This document shows, piece after piece, positions 1 through 10,270 of a DNA stretch of 64,000 nucleotides. This stretch comes from Dankookia rubra (lineage in GTDB: Bacteria; Pseudomonadota; Alphaproteobacteria; Acetobacterales; Acetobacteraceae). The stretch lies in NCBI RefSeq assembly GCF_004355005.1, contig NZ_SMSJ01000001.1:186001-250000 (forward strand). Reading direction: 5' to 3'. Under the pieces are notes generated by a model. It was not told the origin of the DNA and made no database searches. It saw nothing but the letters and a program-made list of their open reading frames with translations. The translations under genes were made by a program, and so were the position numbers. How positions within the stretch are numbered: position 1 is the stretch's first letter; every line of letters starts with the position of its first letter.

Positions 1-633
1 GGGGATTGGCCCGACCAGGGCGGCGACTTCACCATCGACCGGCACGTGGCCGATGTCGCCGGCTTCATCCGCGGCCTCGGCGCCGGGCCGGTGCGGCTGG
101 TCGGGCATTCGCGCGGCGGGCATATCGCCTTCCGGGTGGCGGAACGGCACCCGGAGCTGGTCCGCGCCCTGGTGCTGGCCGAGCCGGGCGGCGAGCTGGA
201 CGAGAGCCTTGGCGGCAAGCCCGCCGCGGCCGGCCAGGCCGGCGCCTTCGCCGAAGGGGCGGCGCTGATCGAGGCGGGCGACACCGAGGGCGGGCTGCGG
301 CGGATCGCCGAGCATACCGGCGGGCCCGGTGCCTGGGAAAAGCGCGGCTCCGACCGCAAGCAGATGAACCGCGACAATGCCCGCACCCTGCTCGGCCAGC
401 GGCACGAGCGGCGCAGCCCCTATTCCCGCGCGGCGGCGGAGCGGATCACGGCGCCGACGCTGCTGGTGGTCGGCGGCCAGACCCTGCCGAATTTCGTGGC
501 GAACGCGGATGCGCTGGAGCGGCACGTCAAGGGCTGCGAGCGGGTGATGATCCCGGACGCCGCGCATGCGATGAGCCAGGACAACCCGGCCGCCTTCGAC
601 GCCGCGGTGCTGGCTTTCCTGGAGCGGCACTGA
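1..633 (+). CDS. Alpha/beta hydrolase, 5' end outside the window
   Basis: The frame is open at base 1, so the N-terminus is missing; 210 residues are visible. The nucleophile elbow GHSRGG puts the likely catalytic Ser at visible residue 37, followed by the helix typical of alpha/beta-hydrolase folds. Near the C-terminus the stretch PDAAHAMSQDNP supplies the catalytic His in its usual place before a final helix. The substrate cannot be read from the sequence. The stop codon overlaps the ATG of the next gene (TGATG), so the two are probably co-translated and act in one catabolic route. Confidence 0.85.
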   Translation, partial: GDWPDQGGDFTIDRHVADVAGFIRGLGAGPVRLVGHSRGGHIAFRVAERHPELVRALVLAEPGGELDESLGGKPAAAGQAGAFAEGAALIEAGDTEGGLRRIAEHTGGPGAWEKRGSDRKQMNRDNARTLLGQRHERRSPYSRAAAERITAPTLLVVGGQTLPNFVANADALERHVKGCERVMIPDAAHAMSQDNPAAFDAAVLAFLERH

Positions 634-1505
634 TGCCGGGCAGCGTCCTCGTCACCGGCGGCAGCGGCAAGGCCGGCCGGGCGATCATCCGCGAGCTGCT
701 GGCGCATGGCCATGCCGTGATGAACGTGGACGCCGCCCCGCCGCCCGAGCCGCTGTGCCACTTCATGAAGGCCGACCTGAACTCCTTCGGGGAGGCGGTG
801 GAATGCGTGCAGCGGATGGCCGGCACGCTGGACCGTCGGCGCGACCCGCTGGCGAGGCCCTTCGCCGTGGTGCACATGGCCGGCATCCCGGCGCCGGGCC
901 TCGCGCCGGATGCGGTCACCGTGCGGAACAATGTCATGACCACCTGGAACATCTTCTCCGCCGCCACGCTGGCGGGGGTGGAACGCGTGGTCTGGGCCTC
1001 GTCGGAAACCGCCTATGGCCTGCCGCTGACCCGCAGCCCGCCGCTCTTCGCCCCGGTGACGGAGGAGCATCCGCTGGTTCCCGAAAGCGGCTATGCCCTG
1101 GCCAAGGTGCTGTGCGAGCGGATGGCGGAGGAGATGCACCGCTGGAACCCCGGCACCCGCTTCACCGCCTTGCGCATCTCCAACATCCTCGAGCCGGCGG
1201 ACTATGCGCTGATCCCCGGCTACCAGGACGACGCGACGCTGCGACGCTGGAACATGTGGTCCTGGGTGGATGCGCGCGACGTGGCGCAGGCGGCGCGGCT
1301 GGCGCTCGAGGCGGAGGTTGCGGGCTGCGAGGCCTTCACCATCGCCGCCGCCGACACGATCATGCGCCGGCCGAGCCGCGACCTGATGGCCGAGCATTTC
1401 CCCGGCGTGCCGATCCGCGGCGAGCTGGCCGAGCACGGCACGCTGCTGAGCATCGAGAAGGCGAAGCGCGTGCTGGGCTACCATCCGCGGCATAGCTGGC
1501 GCTGA
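633..1505 (+). CDS. NAD-dependent epimerase/dehydratase (extended SDR)
   Basis: A 290-residue extended short-chain dehydrogenase. The N-terminal VTGGSGKAGR is the dinucleotide-binding glycine motif. The active site is visible as Ser in WASSETAYG and the Tyr-x-x-x-Lys pair in SGYALAKVL. I chose the ATG that overlaps the stop of the upstream hydrolase; the frame stays open further upstream but that part has no homology-like composition. Proteins of this kind act on nucleotide sugars or on small oxidised sugars such as uronates. The coupling to a hydrolase favours a catabolic role, but the substrate is unknown. Confidence 0.85.
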   Translation: MPGSVLVTGGSGKAGRAIIRELLAHGHAVMNVDAAPPPEPLCHFMKADLNSFGEAVECVQRMAGTLDRRRDPLARPFAVVHMAGIPAPGLAPDAVTVRNNVMTTWNIFSAATLAGVERVVWASSETAYGLPLTRSPPLFAPVTEEHPLVPESGYALAKVLCERMAEEMHRWNPGTRFTALRISNILEPADYALIPGYQDDATLRRWNMWSWVDARDVAQAARLALEAEVAGCEAFTIAAADTIMRRPSRDLMAEHFPGVPIRGELAEHGTLLSIEKAKRVLGYHPRHSWR

Positions 1506-1527
1506 GGCGGATCGCCGCGGGGCGGCG

Positions 1528-1560
1528 GTGCCCGGCGGCATGATGCCGCGTCCCGGGCAC
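1528..1560. other. Nested stem-loop downstream of the epimerase gene
   Basis: Perfect outer arms GTGCCCGG and CCGGGCAC enclose a second short hairpin (CGGCA/TGCCG around TGA). It lies 23 bases after the epimerase stop and about 110 bases before cstA. No T run follows, so it is not a classic intrinsic terminator; it may be a 3' end stabiliser or a Rho-assisted stop. Confidence 0.35.
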
Positions 1561-1667
1561 CAGGCCGGAGCGGCGCGCCGGACCGGAAGTTCGGCACGCC
1601 GATCCAGCAACCCGGCGCCCCGCGGCGCGCTTTCCGGCCGGAGTGGAAACGGCGGGGAGGCGGGCGC

Positions 1668-3731
1668 ATGCAAGGAACCCTCGGGCGGCACCTGCCCTGG
1701 GTGCTGATCGGCCTGATCGGCGCCGCCGCGCTCGCCATCATCGCCACGGCCCGCGGCGAGCCGGTCGGCGCCATGTGGGTCGTCGCCGCCGCCGTCTCGG
1801 TCTACCTGATCGCCTATCGCTATTACGCCCGCTTCATCGCCGACCGCGTCATGCGGCTGGACCCGCGGCGGCCGACGCCGGCGGTGCGGCGCAACGACGG
1901 GCTGGACTACGTGCCGACCGACCGCACCGTGCTGTTCGGCCACCACTTCGCCGCCATCGCCGGCGCCGGGCCGCTGGTCGGGCCGGTGCTGGCGGCGCAG
2001 ATGGGCTATCTGCCGGGGATGCTCTGGATCCTTGCCGGCGTGGTGCTGGCCGGCGCGGTGCAGGACAGCATGGTGCTGTTCGTGTCCATGCGGCGGGACG
2101 GCCGCAGCCTGGGCGAGCTGATCCGCGCCGAGATGGGCCCGGTCCCCGGCGTCATCGCGCTGTTCGGCACCTTCATGATCATGGTGATCATCCTGGCCGT
2201 CCTGTCGCTGATCGTGGTGAAGGCGCTGGCCGAGAGCCCCTGGGGCAGCTTCACCGTAGCCGCCACCATCCCGATCGCGCTGCTGATGGGCGTCTATCTC
2301 CGCTTCATCCGGCCGGGCGCGATCGGCGAGGTCTCCGTCCTCGGCTTCGTGCTGCTGATGCTGGCGATCCTCGGCGGGCAATGGGTGGCCGAGGACCCGG
2401 CCTGGGCCGCGGCCTTCACCTTCACCGGCACCCAGTTGTGCTGGCTGCTGATCGGCTACGGCTTCGTCGCCTCCATCCTGCCGGTCTGGCTGCTGCTGGC
2501 GCCGCGCGACTATCTCTCGACCTTCCTCAAGATCGGCACGATCATGGGGCTCGCGCTCGGCATCCTGGTGGTGCTGCCGGAGCTGCGCATGCCGGCGGTG
2601 ACGCGCTTCGTCGACGGCAGCGGGCCGGTCTGGTCGGGCTCGCTCTTCCCCTTCCTCTTCATCACCATCGCCTGCGGCGCGGTGTCCGGCTTCCACGCGC
2701 TGATCTCCTCGGGCACCACGCCGAAGCTGATCGACAACGAGCGGAACGTGCCGCTGATCGGCTATGGCGGCATGCTGATGGAAAGCTTCGTCGCCATCAT
2801 GGCGCTGATCGCCGCCAGCGTGATCGAGCCGGGAATCTACTTCACCATGAACAGCCCGGGCGCGGTGATCGGCAGCACGGCCGAGAGCGCCGCCACCGCC
2901 GTCACCGCCATGGGCTTCCCCGTCGGCGCCGCGGAGATCTCCCAGGCCGCGGCCGATGTCGGCGAGACCTCCATCATCTCCCGCGCCGGCGGGGCGCCGA
3001 CGCTCGCGGTCGGCATGGCCCACATCTTCCACCAGGTGATCGGCGGCAAGGCGATGATGGCCTTCTGGTACCACTTCGCCATCCTGTTCGAGGCGCTGTT
3101 CATCCTGACCGCGGTCGATGCCGGGACGCGGGCCGGGCGCTTCATGCTGCAGGACCTGCTCGGCGTCTTCGTGCCCGCGATGAAGGACACCGCCAACTGG
3201 GCCTCCGGCGTGGTCGCCACCGCGCTCTGCGTCGCCGCCTGGGGCTTCTTCCTCTACCAGGGCGTGACCGACCCGCTCGGCGGGGTGAACACGCTCTGGC
3301 CGCTCTTCGGCGTCGCCAACCAGATGCTGGCGGCCGTCGCGCTGACGCTCTGCACCGTCGTCATCTTCCGGATGAAGCGGGAGCGCTACGCCTGGGTGAC
3401 CATCCTGCCGACCCTCTGGCTGGTCGCCTGCACGCTGACCGCGGGGCTGCAGAAGATCCTCTCGGCCGATCCGCGCGTCGGCTTCCTGACCCATGCCAGC
3501 CGCTATGCCGAGGCCGCCGACCGCGGCGAGCTGCTGGCGCCGGCGAAGACCATGGAGCAGATGCGCCAGATTATCTTCAACGACCGGGTCGACGCGGCGC
3601 TGGCGGCGCTCTTCGTCGGCGTCGTGGTCGCCATCCTGGTCTTCGGCATCCGCTCCTGCCTGGAAGCCTGGCGCGACCGGCGCTGGACCGCGCAGGAGGT
3701 CGGCGACGGCGGCCGGGTCGCCGCCGAATGA
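1668..3731 (+). CDS. cstA: Carbon starvation protein CstA family membrane transporter
   Basis: A 687-residue, very hydrophobic protein with many predicted membrane segments along its whole length, close to the roughly 700 residues of Escherichia coli CstA. Members import pyruvate or peptides across the inner membrane, typically under carbon limitation. The N-terminal third carries the conserved-looking block DRTVLFGHHFAAIAGAGPLVGP. A GGGGAGG ribosome site precedes the ATG. The last codons overlap the start of a small YbdD-type gene by four bases (ATGA), the arrangement seen in many bacteria. Whether pyruvate or peptides is the substrate here is not visible. Confidence 0.93.
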   Translation: MQGTLGRHLPWVLIGLIGAAALAIIATARGEPVGAMWVVAAAVSVYLIAYRYYARFIADRVMRLDPRRPTPAVRRNDGLDYVPTDRTVLFGHHFAAIAGAGPLVGPVLAAQMGYLPGMLWILAGVVLAGAVQDSMVLFVSMRRDGRSLGELIRAEMGPVPGVIALFGTFMIMVIILAVLSLIVVKALAESPWGSFTVAATIPIALLMGVYLRFIRPGAIGEVSVLGFVLLMLAILGGQWVAEDPAWAAAFTFTGTQLCWLLIGYGFVASILPVWLLLAPRDYLSTFLKIGTIMGLALGILVVLPELRMPAVTRFVDGSGPVWSGSLFPFLFITIACGAVSGFHALISSGTTPKLIDNERNVPLIGYGGMLMESFVAIMALIAASVIEPGIYFTMNSPGAVIGSTAESAATAVTAMGFPVGAAEISQAAADVGETSIISRAGGAPTLAVGMAHIFHQVIGGKAMMAFWYHFAILFEALFILTAVDAGTRAGRFMLQDLLGVFVPAMKDTANWASGVVATALCVAAWGFFLYQGVTDPLGGVNTLWPLFGVANQMLAAVALTLCTVVIFRMKRERYAWVTILPTLWLVACTLTAGLQKILSADPRVGFLTHASRYAEAADRGELLAPAKTMEQMRQIIFNDRVDAALAALFVGVVVAILVFGIRSCLEAWRDRRWTAQEVGDGGRVAAE

Positions 3732-3928
3732 CCGCGCCGCGTCCCGCCTGGCTGCGCTGCCTCTGCGACACCGCACGGCTGATGGTCGGCCAGCCGAGCT
3801 ACGAGGCCTATGTCGAGCACGTCAGCCGGCTGCACCCCGACCGGCCGCCGATGAGCCGCGCGGAGTTCTTCCGCGACCGCGAGGCGGCGCGGTACGGCGG
3901 CGGCACGCGCGGGTTCCGCTGCTGCTGA
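3728..3928 (+). CDS. YbdD/YjiX family small protein, CstA partner
   Basis: A 66-residue protein whose ATG overlaps the cstA stop. It has the family features: a Cys-rich start (LRCLCDTARLMVGQPSYEAYVEHV), a central basic and proline segment, and the ending of the type ARYGGGTRGFRCC. The family (DUF466, YbdD/YjiX) almost always sits directly after cstA or btsT-like genes and is thought to be needed for the transporter to work. The strict coupling here fits an accessory subunit made in step with CstA. Confidence 0.88.
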   Translation: MTAPRPAWLRCLCDTARLMVGQPSYEAYVEHVSRLHPDRPPMSRAEFFRDREAARYGGGTRGFRCC

Positions 3929-4021
3929 AGGCATCGTCCTCCCCGGGCCTTCTCCCGCCGGGGCCCTGGCGCCCCAACGCTGCCGGCGGCAGATTGCCCG
4001 CATAAGCGGGAGAAAACGACG

Positions 4022-4867
4022 ATGCGCATGCAGGACAAGGTCGCCGTCATCACCGGCGGCGCCTCGGGCCTCGGCAAGCGGACGGTGGAGCGCTTCCTCG
4101 AGGAAGGCGGCCGCGCCGTCATCGCCGACATCCAGGACGCCGCCGGGCTGCGCCTGGCCGAGGAGCTGGGCCAGGCCGCGCGCTACATCCGTTGCGACGT
4201 GACGCAGGAAGCCGACATCGAAGCCGCCGTCGCGCTGGCGGACAGCACCTGGGGCCGGCTCGACCTGATGTTCAACAATGCCGGCCGCCCCGGCAACCCC
4301 AACCCGGTCGAGACCATGCCGGTCGAGGGCTGGGACGCCACCTTCGCCATCCTCGTCCGCTCCGTCATGCTCGGCATCAAGCATGCGACGCCCATCATGA
4401 AGCGCCAGGGCGGCGGCGCCGTCGTCAACACCGCCAGCATCGCCGGGCTGGTGCCCGGCTCGACCGCGACCGCCTATTCCGTCGCCAAGAGCGCCGTCAT
4501 CCAGCTGACCAAATGCGCCGCGCTGGACGTGGCGCAATACGGCATCCGGGTGAACTGCATCTGCCCCGGCGTCATCGCCACGCCGATCTTCGGCCGCTCG
4601 GCGGGGGTGCCGAGCCAGCTCGACGCGCGGGTGGCGGAGACCGCGGCGGCGAACATGGCCGGCTTCCAGCCGCTGCCGCGCACCGGTCGGCCGGACGACA
4701 TCGCTGAGGGCGTGCTCTACCTCGCCGATGACCGCGCCGGCTTCGTCACCGGCGTGGCGCTGACCATCGATGGCGGCTTGTCCGCGGGCATGACGCCCGA
4801 GCAGCGCCAGCGGATCTGGGCGCCGCTGCGCGAGGCGGTGGGGGCGCTGGCCAGCGGGACGGAGTAG
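4022..4867 (+). CDS. SDR family oxidoreductase
   Basis: A 281-residue classical short-chain dehydrogenase. It has the NAD(P) motif TGGASGLG (residues 11-18), NNAG at 85-88, catalytic Ser139 in NTASIAG, and Tyr152/Lys156 in YSVAK. The Asn of the usual Asn-Ser-Tyr-Lys tetrad is replaced by Leu111 in the segment FAILVRSVMLG. Asp at the end of the second strand (IADIQDA) favours NAD over NADP. The C-terminal IDGGLSAG block is typical. It ends eight bases from a convergent TctC-type gene. The substrate is not evident. Confidence 0.9.
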   Translation: MRMQDKVAVITGGASGLGKRTVERFLEEGGRAVIADIQDAAGLRLAEELGQAARYIRCDVTQEADIEAAVALADSTWGRLDLMFNNAGRPGNPNPVETMPVEGWDATFAILVRSVMLGIKHATPIMKRQGGGAVVNTASIAGLVPGSTATAYSVAKSAVIQLTKCAALDVAQYGIRVNCICPGVIATPIFGRSAGVPSQLDARVAETAAANMAGFQPLPRTGRPDDIAEGVLYLADDRAGFVTGVALTIDGGLSAGMTPEQRQRIWAPLREAVGALASGTE

Positions 4868-4875
4868 CGGGTTCG

Positions 4876-5847
4876 CTACCGGCCGGGGGCGATCCCCGCC
4901 TCGGCGATCACCTTCGCCCATTTCGGCAGGTCGCGGGCGATCATCGCGTGCATCGCCTCCGGCGTCGTGCCCATGGGCTCGAGACCCATCTGGGCGAAGC
5001 GCATCTGCTGGTCGCCATCGGCCAGCACCCGCATCGCCTCGGCCTGCACCTTGTCGACGATGGCGCGCGGCGTGCCGGCGGGCGCCATCAGGCCAAACCA
5101 GGACAGCGCCTCGAAGCCCGGGAAGCCCTGCTCGGCCACCGTCGGCAGCTCCGGCAGCGCGGCGGCGCGCGCGAGGGAACTGACCGCGATGCCGCGCAAC
5201 TGGCCCTCCCGGACGAAGGGGATGGCGGCACCGGCATTCTGCACGCCGAGCGGCAGCACGCCGTTCATCACGTCCGACAGGTTGGCGCCGCGATAGGGCA
5301 CGTGCTCCATGCGGATGCCGGCCTGGCGCGACAGCATCTCGACCGCGATGTGCTGCGGCGTGCCGACGCCGGGCGTGCCGTAGGCCAGGCCGCCTGGCCT
5401 TGCCTTCGCCGCGGCGACGACATCGGCCAGGGTCCGGAAGGGTGAGTCCCTGGCCACGATGAAGACCGAGGCCATGCCGAGCGTCGCGCAGACCGAGACC
5501 AGGTCCTTCAGCGGGTCGAAGCCGACCTGCTGCAGCGTGGGGACGATGGTGATGGCGCCGTTGCCCGCCCACATCAGGCTGTAGCCGTCGGGCGCGGACT
5601 TCGCTACGCGGTCGACGCCGATGGCGCCGCCCTGGCCGGGGATGTTCTCCACCACCACCGGCTGGCCCCAGGCCTGGGAGAAAGCCTGGGCGAAGATCCG
5701 GGCGGTGATGTCGGTCGACGACCCCGCGGTGAAGCCGACGACGAGCCGCACCGGCCGCGCCGGCCAGGCCTGCGCGCGGGCCGGCGCAGCCAGGCCGCAC
5801 AGCGCGGCGGCCGCTGCCACGCGGCGGCGGGTCAGGATTGGGATCAT
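4876..5847 (-). CDS. Tripartite tricarboxylate transporter substrate-binding protein (Bug/TctC family)
   Basis: A 323-residue periplasmic binding protein. It starts with an export signal (MIPILTRRRVAAAAALCGLAAPARAQ, cleavage likely after ARAQ), which is why I start at the ATG at 5847 and not at the longer open frame. The mature part begins with the family pattern W-P-x-R-P-V-R-L-V-V-G-F and has the PGQGGAIG and YGTPGVGTPQH blocks. These proteins bind carboxylates for TctAB-type permeases. No tctA or tctB lies here, so it is an orphan binding protein, which is common in this family. Confidence 0.9.
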   Translation of the reverse strand: MIPILTRRRVAAAAALCGLAAPARAQAWPARPVRLVVGFTAGSSTDITARIFAQAFSQAWGQPVVVENIPGQGGAIGVDRVAKSAPDGYSLMWAGNGAITIVPTLQQVGFDPLKDLVSVCATLGMASVFIVARDSPFRTLADVVAAAKARPGGLAYGTPGVGTPQHIAVEMLSRQAGIRMEHVPYRGANLSDVMNGVLPLGVQNAGAAIPFVREGQLRGIAVSSLARAAALPELPTVAEQGFPGFEALSWFGLMAPAGTPRAIVDKVQAEAMRVLADGDQQMRFAQMGLEPMGTTPEAMHAMIARDLPKWAKVIAEAGIAPGR

Positions 5848-6049
5848 GGGCGCGTTTCCCTCCTCTCGGCCTTGCCCGCCGCAACGGGAGAAAGCGAGCG
5901 TAACGAGGCCGCCGCGGCGCTGTCCACCGCGGCGCCCCGAGGCCACGAGCGCCCCCGCCATGCACATCGGCGCGACCAGGGACCGGGAAAGGCCCACCGT
6001 CGCAGCCGCTGGCGCTAGCCTTCCGGTTCTCCAGGCAGGGTGCCGCCAC

Positions 6050-7717
6050 ATGCAGACGGGCTTTCGCACGCGCCTCGCCGCGATCCTCGGCCTGGTCCTC
6101 GCGGCCTCCGCCGCCGCCCAGACCGGCGCGCCGGGTGACGACCCGGTGGCGCGGGGCCGCTACCTCGCCGAGGCCGCGGACTGCATGCCTTGCCACACCG
6201 CGCCGGGCGGCAAGCCCTTCGCCGGCGGCCTCGCGCTCAACACGCCCTTCGGCGCCGTGCTCTCGCCCAACATCACGCCGGATGTCGCCACCGGCATCGG
6301 CGCCTGGACCGACGCGCAATTCCGGCGCGCGCTGCATGATGGGGTCGGCCGCGACGGGGAAGACCTTTATCCCGTCATGCCCTACACATCCTACACGCGC
6401 ATGGCGCCGGAGGACCTGCGGGCCATTCGCGCCTACCTGGCGACGGTCGCGCCGGTGGATGCGCCGCGGCAGCCCAACCAGCTCGGCTTCCCCTTCAACA
6501 TCCGCGCGACGCTCGGCTTCTGGCGGGAGCTCTATTTCCGCCCCGCCGAGTTCCAGGCCGACCCGGCGCGCCCGGCGGAGTGGAACCGCGGCGCCTACCT
6601 GGTGACCGCGCTCGGTCATTGCGGCGAGTGCCACACGCCGCGCAACCTGCTCGGCGCGACGGAGCCCTCCCGCTCGCTCGCCGGGGCGGTGGTGGATGGC
6701 TGGTTCGCGCCGAACATCAGCGGCGACCTGCGCGACGGGGTCGGCGGCTGGCCGCTGGAGCGGATCGCCGACTGGCTGCGGACCGGCGCCGATGCCAGCA
6801 AGGGCACCTCCTTCGGCCCGATGCAGGAGGTGGTGCATGACAGCCTGGCCAGGCTGACCCGGGCGGACCTGCTGGCGATCGCCACCTACCTGAAGGACAG
6901 CCCGCCGCGGCAGGCCACGCCGCGCGTCGCGGCGGTGCGGGCCGACCCGCGCGCGGCGGCGCTCTACCTCGAGAATTGCGGCCCCTGCCACCAGCCGCTG
7001 GGGCGCGGCATCCCCGGTGCCATCCCGCCGCTGGCGGGCAACCAGGCGGTGGCGGCGGACCAGCCGAACAACGTGGTGCAGGCCATGCTGCACGGCATTC
7101 CCGCCCAGGGCGGCTACGGCGCCATGCCGAGCTTCGCCGCCGCGCTGGACGATGCGCAGGTCGCCGCCATCGCCAACTACGTCCGCGGCGCCTGGGGCAA
7201 CCAGGCCCCGGTGGCGGCGACGCCGGCGCTGGTCGCCCAGCTCCGCCAGGCGGATGCGCTGGCCGCGGCGGGGACCGAGGCGGCACGGGCGCTCTGCCCG
7301 GCGATCAGCCCGGTCGGCGCGGCCGACGGGATGGCGGCGCCGGTCGCCGCCGCCACGGCGCTGATGCGCGCGGCGGAGCGCGGCGACCTCGCCAACCGCA
7401 CGGCGGTGCTGCTGCAGGACATGCGTCGGGCCAATCCCGGCATCGGCGACGCGATGCTGACGGACAGCCTGCTGGCGGCCTATTGCCCGGCGATCGCCAA
7501 CGACCCGTCGCTCGACGCGGCGGCGAAGCGGCAGCGCCTGGACCAGTTCCGCGGCAACCTGATGCGGGCAATGCCAGCCATGCCGGCGAACGCCCCGGTG
7601 CTGGTCACCACGGCCCTGCCGCCCGCGGCGCTGGCGGCGGCGCAGGCGGCTGCCAGCCGCGCCGGGCTCAGCCTGGCGGACTGGCTCGCCCGCGCCGCGA
7701 CCCAGGCGGCGCGCTGA
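6050..7717 (+). CDS. Three-haem cytochrome c, alcohol-dehydrogenase subunit II type, with C-terminal extension
   Basis: A 555-residue exported protein: a signal peptide (about residues 1-24, ending SAAAQ) and three haem-binding CxxCH motifs at 45-49 (CMPCH), 191-195 (CGECH) and 310-314 (CGPCH). This is the layout of the cytochrome subunit of membrane PQQ alcohol dehydrogenases, or of gluconate-type dehydrogenases, which passes electrons to ubiquinone. Those proteins usually end soon after the third haem domain; here about 160 further residues (roughly 395-555), Ala-rich, helical and without a haem motif, follow. No dehydrogenase subunit is adjacent, so the partner must be encoded elsewhere. 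Confidence 0.88.
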   Translation: MQTGFRTRLAAILGLVLAASAAAQTGAPGDDPVARGRYLAEAADCMPCHTAPGGKPFAGGLALNTPFGAVLSPNITPDVATGIGAWTDAQFRRALHDGVGRDGEDLYPVMPYTSYTRMAPEDLRAIRAYLATVAPVDAPRQPNQLGFPFNIRATLGFWRELYFRPAEFQADPARPAEWNRGAYLVTALGHCGECHTPRNLLGATEPSRSLAGAVVDGWFAPNISGDLRDGVGGWPLERIADWLRTGADASKGTSFGPMQEVVHDSLARLTRADLLAIATYLKDSPPRQATPRVAAVRADPRAAALYLENCGPCHQPLGRGIPGAIPPLAGNQAVAADQPNNVVQAMLHGIPAQGGYGAMPSFAAALDDAQVAAIANYVRGAWGNQAPVAATPALVAQLRQADALAAAGTEAARALCPAISPVGAADGMAAPVAAATALMRAAERGDLANRTAVLLQDMRRANPGIGDAMLTDSLLAAYCPAIANDPSLDAAAKRQRLDQFRGNLMRAMPAMPANAPVLVTTALPPAALAAAQAAASRAGLSLADWLARAATQAAR

Positions 7718-7720
7718 GGG

Positions 7721-9436
<1,716 letters not shown>

Positions 9437-9606
9437 AGCCGGTTCTCCTGCTTCCTTGGTCGGACGACCGAGTGTGCCGGGGGCGGCGGCGTCCCGCAAT
9501 GCCGACCGCGCCGGTTCACGAAAAGCGGAATGTGCGCTGGATCACAGACGTTCCGGAAATCCGCCGCCAGCCTCACCGGATGAAGCCACCCCTTGGGAAT
9601 TTAACG

Positions 9607-10266
9607 ATGCAGGCGCGTGACCCGATCCGCCAGGTGCTCGATGCCTGGTTCCCGCCCGGGCTGGACCAGGCCGATACCGCGACGCATCACCGGGCCTTCG
9701 AGGCCTGGTTCGGCGGCGCCTCCCCCGCGCTGCCGGCCGACCTCGCCGCGGCGGCTTTGGCCGGGCACCTGGATGCCTGGGGCGCCACGGCCGAGGGCCG
9801 GCTGGCGCTGATCCTGCTGCTCGACCAGGCGCCGCGCGGCCGCTTCGCCGGCACGCCGCAGGCCTATGCCGGCGACCCGGACGCGCTGCAGCTCGCCGAG
9901 GAGGGCCTGCGCAACGGGCACTACGACGCGCTCGACCATCCCTGGGAGAAGACCTTTTTCTTCCTCCCCCTCGCCCATGCCGAAGGCCCTGACCTGCGCG
10001 AGCGGCTCATACGAGTTTCCGCCATGGCGGAGGTGCTGGCCTGTTCGGCGCGGGAGGACCTGCGGCCGCTCTACCGCTTCTCGGCCGACCAGGCGCGGGG
10101 CCACCGGGCGGTGATCGCCCGCTTCGGCCGCTACCCCCATCGCAACGCCACCCTCGGCCGGGCCTCGACGGCCGAGGAGGACGCCTATCTCGCGAGCGGG
10201 GAGCTGGTGCATCGCCGGCGGCCGCCGCTCGCCGCCCGGCTCGGCCTGCAGCCCGCGGGGGGCTGA
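9607..10266 (+). CDS. DUF924 family protein
   Basis: A 219-residue helical protein of the DUF924 family, recognised by LILLLDQAPRGRFAGTPQAYAGD in the middle and HPWEKTFFFLPLAHAE after it, then the closing FGRYPHRNATLGR block. The family is widespread in proteobacteria and has a TPR-like fold in known structures; no function is established. It is divergent from the amidohydrolase gene, with about 170 bases between them, and its stop lies only four bases from the convergent gamma-glutamyltransferase gene. Confidence 0.88.
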   Translation: MQARDPIRQVLDAWFPPGLDQADTATHHRAFEAWFGGASPALPADLAAAALAGHLDAWGATAEGRLALILLLDQAPRGRFAGTPQAYAGDPDALQLAEEGLRNGHYDALDHPWEKTFFFLPLAHAEGPDLRERLIRVSAMAEVLACSAREDLRPLYRFSADQARGHRAVIARFGRYPHRNATLGRASTAEEDAYLASGELVHRRRPPLAARLGLQPAGG

Positions 10267-10270
10267 GGGG

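Noticed and set aside
420-3776. Open minus-strand frame of over 1100 codons opposite the epimerase and cstA genes
   Set aside because: Translation is Arg/Gly/Asp/His-rich low complexity, as expected for the opposite strand of GC-rich genes; the plus-strand genes have clear families.
3997-4010. Small hairpin CCCGC-ATAA-GCGGG before the SDR gene
   Set aside because: Too short and too close to the start codon for a terminator; could arise by chance in GC-rich DNA.
3503-7093. Open minus-strand frame of nearly 1200 codons
   Set aside because: It runs through coding regions of the SDR and cytochrome genes on the other strand and only shares a strand with the TctC-type gene in a different frame; no motif present.
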